A stretch of DNA of 23,629 bases from Bondarzewia mesenterica (lineage: Eukaryota; Basidiomycota; Agaricomycetes; Russulales; Bondarzewiaceae), in the NCBI GenBank assembly GCA_004802705.1, contig SGPL01000514.1, positions 1-23,629 on the forward strand, in the 5' to 3' direction. Shown here in pieces: positions 17,091-23,629 of the stretch. Numbering within the stretch: position 1 is the first letter of the stretch; each line of letters begins with the position of its first letter. The notes beneath the pieces were generated by a model. It saw only the letters and a list, made by a program, of their open reading frames with translations. It did no database searches and was not told the origin of the DNA. Made by a program: the position numbers and the translations under genes.

Positions 17091-17756
17091 GGTGAGGTAT
17101 GTATATCTTTGATAGCAATGCATTCTGACCTGTGAATAGGCCTTGAACATGCATATATTGCTCTTCAAAAATGATTGACAGTCACTATAACAGAAAATGC
17201 TTGCTTGTATAAGCAAGCAGCTATGTACAAATGAGTCTGCTATTAACTAAACTGCCTTTCAATTTAAGATGCTAGTCTAATTAATTTATCAGATAAATTT
17301 ACTTAGATGTCATGGGCACCTTGCCCTTGATGCGAAAGGTCATACCTAACCCTCTAGGGTTGAATGTCTTACTAGTGGGCACATCAAGTATAGTGCAACC
17401 AAAGAGCATCCCTTTGCAACACAATGTCAAAGCTTTTAGATAGACAGCGAGACTGTCCTAATGTTAAGATATAGACAAAAAAAAGGAATGAAATAATGCA
17501 GATAAAGGTAAGACAGGTAAAGGTGAAAAATAGAAGGAAAACATCATGCTCAAGTTCATTGACAATGCAAATGGACAACTGATTTCATTCACAATATCAC
17601 AAAATATGCAAGCGACTCTCAATTCACTTTTTCACTCATTATTAGACAATTATTAAGCCACTCTGACATGAGGGAGAATGACTGCAGAGTTGATTAAATC
17701 CAGGAGAGATTAGCTAAAAATAAAGGCCTTGTGGCACCATACCACTCTTTAGCCTA
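17091..17756. other. no gene seen
   Basis: AT-rich with short scattered ORFs only, and no family motif on either strand. Confidence 0.5.
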
Positions 17757-18745
17757 TCAGACCTCATACACTGACATAACAATATTGTACTTATTGGAAC
17801 CCTTGATCACTATCATGTGGGAGTCCTCATATGTGTAGTAAATAGTATGCCTCTTGTGTATTTTGCTAATCCCATTGTTTTTTTTTAACTCTATGTTGGG
17901 ATGAGCATTGTTGGTGTTGTATGAACATAACAGTGATTCTCTCATATAATCTCTTCACAATAGTTCTGTCTATCGCTTTTTATCACCACAAACTGATGTC
18001 TAGCCAATAGATGGGTGTAAACATCATTTTGCTAAGATCTCTGTTCAAGCATGGGTAAAGCACAAGCTTCTATTACTCACAGGGTTCACAGATGTATGTG
18101 AAAGACACGGCACACTTGCTGCTCTAGCACAGTCCTGCAAACTCAAGAATGCTGGCTTAAGTAGCATCTTTTCTTCAGACACTCAATAGGAATTTAAGGG
18201 CATGCTTTCATATATTTCTGAGCTGTAGATACCCAATTAGTAGAAATAAAATCAAATGGATAAAGCACTTACATTGTCTCTTGAAAGTCAGCCTCGGGAG
18301 CCTTATAGTATTTGCCATTTCCAAATTTAATGACCATCAAAGGCTGGATAAAGATGAGATTTATTGGGGCTAGTGTAAAAATATCTTAACTCATGCCTGT
18401 GTGGCTCTCAACCACCTTCATGAACTTTTTGATAAAGTTCACACCACCAGTTATCAGGAAATTTTTGCCCTGATTTAAATCATTTTATAAAAATAAGTAA
18501 TTAAATAGATGTACATTGCATTCATTTTTGAGCTGAGATGGCTCATCCTAGACTGAGACATACATGTCTTAATGCATAGAATATTTGTAGTTAATTGTCT
18601 GTAAAAAAACACAAAATCATAGCAGAAATGTACATACCTCTGAATTGACGCACAGTGTATGCCTCAGTAGGAAGGTGGTCATCGAGGTAGTAGTAGTTGG
18701 CCATTATAAATTTGAGAGCCAATATCTGAGGGCATTTAAAGGTTA
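17757..18745 (-). pseudogene. unrecognised spliced gene, decayed
   Basis: Exon-like blocks on the minus strand: (1) about 18720-18638, with ALKFIMANYYYLDDHLPTEA and YTVRQFRG, ending at donor GTATGT; (2) 18479-18273, with GKNFLITGGVNFIKKFMKVV, an internal stop, then FIQPLMVIKFGNGKYYKAPE, ending at GTAAGT; (3) 18222 to about 18081, with EIYESMPLNSY, a stop, then KMLLKPAFLSLQDCARAASV; (4) around 17945-17757, with YYTYEDSHMIVIKGSNKYNI. Blocks 2 and 3 join in phase across a 50-nt intron. The first acceptor is uncertain. I know no family for these blocks. The protein is mixed hydrophobic and charged, with no obvious membrane segments. Confidence 0.5.
18223..18272 (-). other. 50-nt intron in the 17757-18745 gene
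   Basis: Minus-strand donor GTAAGT (18272-18267), branch site TACTAAT (18242-18236) and acceptor CTACAG (18228-18223). The flanking exons join in phase. All three signals are near-consensus, which makes this the best-supported intron in the window. Confidence 0.7.
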
Positions 18746-18985
18746 CACTGGAACAATGATTGATGCATTTTTGTAGAGATCAGAACCTGTAAGTTTCAGG
18801 GGGAAAAAATGGCATCAGACTGACTTGGTGGCTATGACAAGCAGTGTATAGAATTCTAGATTTTGGACTTTCCCTTAGAAAGTTATTTGAGTGATGCCAC
18901 AAGAAGTGAAAAAATAGAGCTGGTGAATGAGTAAAGAATGCTGTTACATGGCTTGCTCCAGTAGGCCAAACTAATAATTGGTTTT

Positions 18986-19460
18986 AATCTCTTGCGATAG
19001 TCTTGGACGGCTGCCACCTGGCTCAGAAGCCCACCCAACTTAGCCTCTTATGGTAGTCCTCAACAACAACAACAACAACAATAACAACAATAGCTGTCTC
19101 TAGATTAGGTCTAACTTCAACAGCATTTAAATTACCTCTCACGGTAGTTCTGGATGGCCACAACTGAGTCTAATGCTGATAACATTTGCAATACCTCTCA
19201 TGGTAGTCCTAGATGGCCACAACCATGTCTAATGCTGATAGCATTTGCAATGACTCCTGTGGCAGTCTTGGACCACTAGGTTACAGCTTGTGATGGTCAT
19301 TTGTAATGATGTATTGTGGCAATCTTAGACAACTGTGACTTGATTTTTAAAAATTATGATGATCCTTTGTAATGATCTCTTGCAGTAGTCTTGGACGATC
19401 ACTCAGTTTGGTTGCAGTTATGTCTATTCTTTGCAATGACCTCTTGTAGTAGTCTTGGAT
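18986..19460 (+). repeat. degenerate ~60-bp minisatellite, about eight units
   Basis: Words such as CCTCTCATGGTAGTCCTAGA recur at about 18989, 19044, 19134, 19193, 19252, 19310, 19377 and 19440. Two units (from 19134 and 19193) share most of a ~59-bp sequence including GATGGCCACAAC, GTCTAATGCTGATA and GCATTTGCAAT. Outer units are more diverged, and spacing is 55-90 bp where the CAA tract intervenes. Confidence 0.8.
19061..19090 (+). repeat. CAA microsatellite
   Basis: A near-perfect run of CAA triplets with one AATA interruption, inside the minisatellite. On the minus strand it is TTG repeats. Confidence 0.9.
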
Positions 19461-20144
19461 AACTACAATGTGATTGCAGCTTACAATCGTCTTTTGCATG
19501 CATGTTTGAAGTCTATGGATAAGGATGGACAAATCTGACTTATGTTTGTCTATCATCCTGGCAAGGGAATGAGAAGCCTCATCATACCATGTTAAAGACA
19601 AAGATTGTGGAATAATGGTGCACTTGATTGCTCCAGCTAGTGAATGAGGTTTCTAATAAATGAATTTGATAATAAATATTTTCTCATTCAACAATGAAAA
19701 TAAGATGGAGGCATGTGCATTTGAACAAAGCAATGCTGAGTGCCATTTATCGTCTCTTATTAAACTGAGAGTGATAGAGATAGAAAGGAGCTACACCCAT
19801 AGTTCCAGATAATGGTAGGGGTTCATTGAACATCTCAGTATGGTGAGATCGATGTTTATTTGTGAGAAATATGGTACAGATCCTTGATTTTTGCTTCACT
19901 AAAAGAAAAATCAGAATGGCAGGAGTGAGAGAATAGGTAAAAACTGACATGATAGGGCTGTATCTGTCTACTTTCTCTTAAAAGGCAGAGCATTTGAAAT
20001 ATACTCAGTATCAAAATTCTGAGGGTTTTGTGGCCACAAAGCCTCTGCTTGATCAGGTAAAAGATGGACAAACTGTGCATTTTTTGGTAAGGGAAGAGGA
20101 GACTGTAGAGGAGGAGATGTGCCATTGGGTAGATGCCTTATGGA
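19461..20144. other. no supported gene
   Basis: Short minus-strand frames are open here (19747-19950, 19856-20125) but overlap one another in different frames and carry no motif. They could be downstream remnants of the gene at 20145. Confidence 0.35.
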
Positions 20145-21039
20145 TTATGGTGGGGTAAATAGAGAGTCAAGCACATACTCTAAACCATCAAATAGCTGCG
20201 AGGGCAGCTCAAAAAGAAAAATGATAGAGTTGAAGGATGTGTTATTCTGGCTGAATAGATGATCCAGGTATAGGCTGGGCTGAGCATAAACAGAAAGAGG
20301 TTGATCTCTCAGTCTAGTTGAGGCCTGATTACCTGTATCCACCTTGGGACTGACAATAACAACATTAAATTCATTTAAATAAAGTGTCATCTGAGAGGGG
20401 TGATTGCTAATGATATCAAGAGGAGATATTTTGGGTTCAATGGCTATGACAGGTCGTGTTTTGGTCAATGCTGATGTTGGGGATGTTTGACCACTCGCAT
20501 TGACACTCAGGATGGGGATATGAGTAGAATTGAGAAGTAGCCTTGCAATTTTTCTATCATTCTCACTTAGCAGATTGGTGCACATAGTGGTGACTAGATC
20601 ATGTGATGGAGCTGAGTTATGGTTTTTGTTGTTGGAAGATGGGGCCAACAGGTTTGGAGGGGTTTTGGCAGTCTGAGAGTTGGTCAATCCTAGTGCTGGG
20701 GATGGTTGACTACTTGCATTGACTTTTGGGATGAGAACTTGGATAAGATTTTGGGGTAGCCTTGCAGTGTTTGTATCATCCTCCATCAGTGGATTGGCAT
20801 AGTGATTAGGATTCAACAGAAGGAGAGGAGCATCTTGATCATGTAGTGGAGCTAGGTTAGAAGGCAGAACTGACAATATTAGAGGGTTTTTTATAGCCTG
20901 AGGGTTAGTTGTCACATCGGGGTGCTCAGGTTCAAAAGCTAGTTGGACAACTCTAGCATCAAAGGAGGCTTCAGTGATCATTGCAGCCTTTTCATTCAGT
21001 AATGCATGAGTCAGCTGTGAAGTTGAGAAGGTTGAGGTT
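20145..21039 (-). CDS. longest open frame: Pro/Ser/Asn-rich protein with 73-residue tandem repeats
   Basis: 278 codons from the ATG at 20979-20981 to TAA 20145-20147; the frame is open upstream to about 21039, so the ATG is only the first Met of a longer frame. The protein is rich in Pro, Ser, Asn, Thr and Leu, with no signal peptide or membrane segment. Three related blocks follow one another: TNPQAIKNPLILSVLPSNL; KVNASSQPSPALGLTNSQTA; and SVNASGQTSPTSALTKTRPV, the last two 219 bp apart (73 codons), the first offset about 225 bp. Indels in multiples of three suggest that the frame was once constrained. The composition fits a disordered linker. Upstream sequence in the same direction appears to be its decayed N-terminal part. 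Function unknown. Confidence 0.5.
20440..20930 (-). repeat. in-frame tandem repeat, ~219-225 bp, about 2.3 units
   Basis: Plus-strand words GGTCAATGCTGATGTTGGGG (20463) and GGTCAATCCTAGTGCTGGGG (20682) are 219 bp apart, each followed by TTGAC, CTTGCATTGAC-type and TAGCCTTGCA words. A third partial copy starts near 20882. Spacing in whole codons keeps the coding frame. Confidence 0.75.
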
Positions 21040-21490
21040 TATGAAGAATGGCCAGAGGGAGGTCTCGGCTTATTATTCCTTCTATAATCTGATGGTGCCT
21101 GAGGCTGTCACATGATGTCTTTTCTAGAAGATGTGATACATGTCATTTTGAGCCTCTTATAAGGCTTGGAACCATCATCAAATTAATTTTGATGTCATTG
21201 TTGTTTTCATCAATGGCAGTACACTCACCATGCATGGTGTCAATGAGAGCTAGAGGAGATATAATCAGGGGGTGTAGGTGTCTGAAAAGTGTTGATAACT
21301 TTATCTTTGTTCTCTGGTCTTGATAAGAATTGGGCCAATATAGCACTCTTGTGAATAGCCATGGTTGACATGAGCATATTTGTGGTGTTCTTGGCAAATA
21401 GATAATAGGCAACCACTGGTTTCATCTGATCATAACAATAAATTCTACCAACGACTTGATCCACTCATACTAACAATCAGAGGATGTCCT
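21040..21490 (-). pseudogene. upstream part of the repeat-protein gene, frameshifted
   Basis: From about 21464 the minus strand reads DQVVGRIYCYDQMKPVVAYY, TNMLMSTMAIHKSAILAQFL and NKDKVINTFQTPTPPDYISS, shifts frame near 21255 to LALIDTMHGECTAIDENNND, then returns near 21165 to the first frame with DDGSKPYKRLKMTCITSSRK and continues, over a TGA and a TAA, straight into the 20145-21039 frame (same phase: 21464 and 20981 differ by 161 codons). So two compensating shifts and two stops separate a globular-looking N-terminal domain from the repeat region. I do not recognise the domain. Confidence 0.5.
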
Positions 21491-21532
21491 GAATGAGTGA
21501 ATTAGGAGATGAGATTAATATGAATTTAAGGG

Positions 21533-21721
21533 GTGCACATAGAGTATGATGATGTTAGCAATTGTGTGGTTGAGGCTAGTTGCCTCTACTATAATGAACA
21601 GAAGGACTCAACAATCTTCATTATGTATAAAATTTTGAACTTGGGCCTGTCGTTTAAAGAGGTTCATATTGCCATTAATGTATGCCATATTGCAACTAAA
21701 GTAGTGAAGCAACTAAGATAG
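21533..21721 (+). other. short plus-strand ORF, doubtful
   Basis: 62 codons including DVSNCVVEASCLYYNEQKDS and FKEVHIAINVCHIATKVVKQ. It lies just before the clearer plus-strand remnant at 21750 and could be an earlier exon of it. No family known. Confidence 0.25.
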
Positions 21722-21749
21722 ATGGATGAGAGATATGTGAGTCATCAGC

Positions 21750-22085
21750 ATGACTGATTGTAAATATGGCACTTATATTGACAAAGCCAACAAAAAACAT
21801 CTTAAATTCATAATAGATGCAGATCTTCCTCCTACGACTTTATAGTTGTTCATCTGGAATGTGTGAGAGAGGCAAGATTTGGAGTTTACTATCTTTGCTC
21901 TCTTTAATGACAAAGCCATTGTCATCCATGAGCAGGTACAGAGTGATTTTAACAAGGGCATCGAGCTTGGTGCCTTTGTGATCATTGTCCCAAAGTTAAC
22001 CATCAAGGAACATATCCTTCTAAGAGGTGCTGAGTAGGCTATGGAGGTGTGATACTCCATGTAAAAGGGCTATGTAAGATAGTTA
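21750..22085 (+). pseudogene. unrecognised decayed coding sequence
   Basis: One frame from the ATG at 21750 reads MTDCKYGTYIDKANKKHLKF, IIDADLPPTTL, a TAG, LFIWNV, a TGA, then QDLEFTIFALFNDKAIVIHE, QVQSDFNKGIELGAFVIIVP and KLTIKEHILLRGAE, followed by more stops. The alternating hydrophobic pattern suggests beta strands. The opposite strand is also open (21773-22060), but its composition (Ser/Met/Leu-rich, Cys pairs) looks like a shadow. I do not know the family. Confidence 0.45.
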
Positions 22086-22220
22086 TAAGTAATGTGTGAG
22101 CCAGGAGCCTGAGGAAGATGGAGCTCACAGAGGTCATAAAGTCCTAAATTGATGCCCTCTGCTTCTTAATTTTAAAAGGACCTTATGAGTAAGAACGGAG
22201 GGCAGTGATGGCAAACTTAC
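22086..22220. other. possible intron or spacer
   Basis: There is no coding signal on either strand. It begins, on the minus strand, with the donor of the exon to its right. Confidence 0.3.
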
Positions 22221-22606
22221 TTTAGCTGTATATCTCTAGCCAGACTGAGGAGATGCTGTTCCTCAGAGTTTGTGAGATTGAGGTAAATAGATATATTCAT
22301 AAGCTTGAGCAGTTCTTTATTGATGCATTGGCCCATACAGTTGACTGAGTTGACTGTGTGATAGATTATATGATCTCAAAAGAGTGCTTGAATTTTGACC
22401 ATAGTCGCTTGCTGTGCATTCATCATAGGTTGCATGAAATTAGCCTTCTTGTCACTTGAATCAGCCACGCCCTTCAAAAGGTCGCTTTGATAACTTCGCG
22501 CTCTTTGCTTTTTATCCACACTATTCAGTCCCTTACTATTGTCTAAGACGGTCTGGCCGAACGTGCATTTTCGGCGATTGAGATGGTCCAGCGGACTTGG
22601 GCCCAA
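22221..22606 (-). pseudogene. putative first exon of an unrecognised minus-strand gene
   Basis: From the ATG at 22604-22606 the frame gives MGPSPLDHLNRRKCTFGQTV, KKQRARSYQSDLLKGVADSS and NFMQPMMNAQQATMVKIQAL, a TGA at 22376-22378, then in the same frame CINKELLKLMNISIYLNLTN and EEQHLLSLARDIQLK, ending at a consensus donor GTAAGT (22220-22215). It is basic and helical, without a recognised domain. It starts at the edge of the satellite array, so the true start may have been lost. It points toward the remnants at 21490-20145 and might be their first exon. Confidence 0.4.
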
Positions 22607-22710
22607 CTAGCCACTCACCGATGTTTTATATAGTTGGGCCCAACATCTCACCGAGATGGTCTGAGATAGTTGGGCTCAGCATCTTGCCGAGACCATCTTA
22701 GATAGTTGAG
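22560..22710. repeat. palindrome-rich border of the satellite array
   Basis: It contains the perfect palindrome GTTGGGCCCAAC (22633-22644) and an inverted pair AGATGGTCT / AGACCATCT about 20 bases apart. The words (GATGGTCTGAGATAGTTGGG and variants) are those of the array units in both orientations. Confidence 0.6.
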
Positions 22711-23335
22711 CTGATTGATATGAAAAATAGCTCGGTGATTGTCAGTGATCATTTGAGATGGTTGGGCCGACCCACATGAAAAGTAGCTCGGCGATTGTTG
22801 GTGACCGTCTGAGATGGTTGGGCCGATTGACATAAAAAATAGCTCGGCGATTGTCGGTGACCATCTGAGATGGTTGGGCTGATCAACATGAAAAATAGCT
22901 CAGTGGTCATCGGTGACCGTGTGAGACGGTTGGGCCCAGCAAAATAAAGAATAGTGTGAGGGTCATCAGCAACCGTCTGAGATGGGTGGGCCCAGCAATA
23001 TGAAAAATAATGTGAGGGTCATTAGTGACCATCTGAGATAGGTGGGCTTAGCAAAATGAAAAATAGCTCAGCAGTCATCGGTGACCGTCTGAGATGGGTG
23101 GGCTCAGCAAAATAAAAAACAGCTCGGCGGTCATCGGCGACCATCTAAGATGGCTGCGCCAACCAATATGAAAAATAGCTCGATAGTCATCGGTGACCAT
23201 CTAAGTGGGCTGCACTGACTAATATGAAAAATAGCTCGGTGGTTGTCGGTGACTATCTGAGAGGGCTGGGCCAACCAATATGAAAAATAGCTCAGCAATC
23301 ATTGGTGACCATCTGAGACAGCTGGGCTGAGAGCC
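22711..23335 (+). repeat. satellite array, about eleven ~56-bp units
   Basis: The consensus is close to ATGAAAAATAGCTCGG, then YGATTGTCGGTGACC, then RTCTGAGATGGTTGGGCC. Units start near 22721, 22776, 22831, 22889, 22943, 23000, 23056, 23111, 23168, 23223 and 23279. Units 5 and 6 share a variant GTGTGAGGGTCAT, indicating local duplication. Differences between units are largely CG to TG or CA. There are no unique spacers, so it is not a CRISPR. No coding potential is supported. Confidence 0.9.
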
Positions 23336-23629
23336 TATTCAGTGCCTTTGTACGATCCAACTGAACCTGCTTTTTGCCCGATGCCAACGGTCGGCCGAGC
23401 ATTAGCTGGGCAGGCATATGAGCCTTGCCTGCTCACTGTTCACTGTGTCTGACAGTTCAGCTGAGATTCTCGGGGAAGGTAATGAGGTTGGGCTAGTGAG
23501 TGATAGCCTGGCCGAGACTTTTGGGAAAGGTAAGGGGTCGAGCTGGCTCGCCGTTGATTATTTTTAACAGCCCAGCTGAGATTCTTAGATTCTTCCTCAG
23601 GAAGGTGTAGAACTTTGCCAAATGGCTTT
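23336..23629. other. flank of the array, no gene seen
   Basis: GC-richer than the rest of the window. The phrase CAGCTGAGATTCT and relatives (about 23458, 23508, 23573), each followed by a GGAAGGT-type word, form a weak irregular repeat. No open frame is convincing, and the feature continues beyond the window. Confidence 0.5.

Noticed and set aside
19347..19601. Minus-strand 84-codon ORF as a gene
   Set aside because: Most of it is minisatellite sequence read as protein.
22648..22833. Minus-strand 61-codon ORF in the satellite array
   Set aside because: Repeat units read as protein; no start context or family.
22711..23335. CRISPR array
   Set aside because: Units are repeated end to end with no unique spacers, and the rest of the window is eukaryotic.

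Overview
This window looks like repeat-rich DNA from a filamentous fungus, most likely a mushroom-forming basidiomycete (Agaricomycete). That placement is inference. It rests on the style of the Ty3/gypsy and Ty1/copia remnants, on short (50-62 nt) introns with GTRAGT donors and CTRAY-type branch sites, and on a decayed DNA-transposon protein of a kind I associate with Agaricomycete genomes. I see no intact housekeeping gene, no RNA gene and no CRISPR array. Nearly everything is decayed mobile DNA or decayed, unrecognised coding sequence.

Layout. 1-4150: a Ty3/gypsy element on the minus strand (gag, zinc knuckle, protease, RT, RNase H; integrase runs off the left edge), with about one ambiguous base in ten between 1573 and 4111. 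4155-4262: a repeat found again, inverted, at 10868-10972. 4460-4786: a possible solo LTR with a palindrome and TATA-like box. 4782-10700: a mosaic of small copia fragments on both strands (integrase 4782-5243 minus; LTR 5378-5660 plus; gag 5715-6537 plus; gag and integrase 9781-10412 plus; a reverse transcriptase piece of another copia lineage at 10419-10685 minus), interleaved with decayed unknown coding sequence on the plus strand (6545-9614). A clean solo LTR (8537-8842, 5-bp target duplication GATCA) splits that unknown gene, and removing it on paper rejoins one reading frame. 11064-14443: the most complete copia element (minus), running from a 3' LTR stub through a G-rich polypurine tract to RNase H, RT, integrase, protease, zinc knuckle and gag; its 5' LTR is missing.

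15455-17090 (plus) carries a decayed protein resembling the C-terminal half of fungal CACTA/Tnp2-type transposases, with an in-phase 62-nt intron still visible. 17757-18745 (minus) shows exon remnants of an unrecognised spliced gene. 18986-19460 is a degenerate ~60-bp minisatellite with a CAA microsatellite. 20145-21490 (minus) holds the longest open frame (278 codons), a Pro/Ser/Asn-rich protein with ~73-residue tandem repeats, preceded by frameshifted upstream coding sequence. 21750-22085 (plus) and 22221-22606 (minus) are further unrecognised coding remnants. 22711-23335 is an array of about eleven ~56-bp units with CG-to-TG/CA variation.

How it fits together: the window reads as a transposon graveyard. 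Successive insertions have been cut up by deletion and recombination, and several copies show stop codons best explained by C-to-T or G-to-A change, as expected from cytosine methylation/deamination or a RIP-like process. No functioning pathway can be assembled from these genes.
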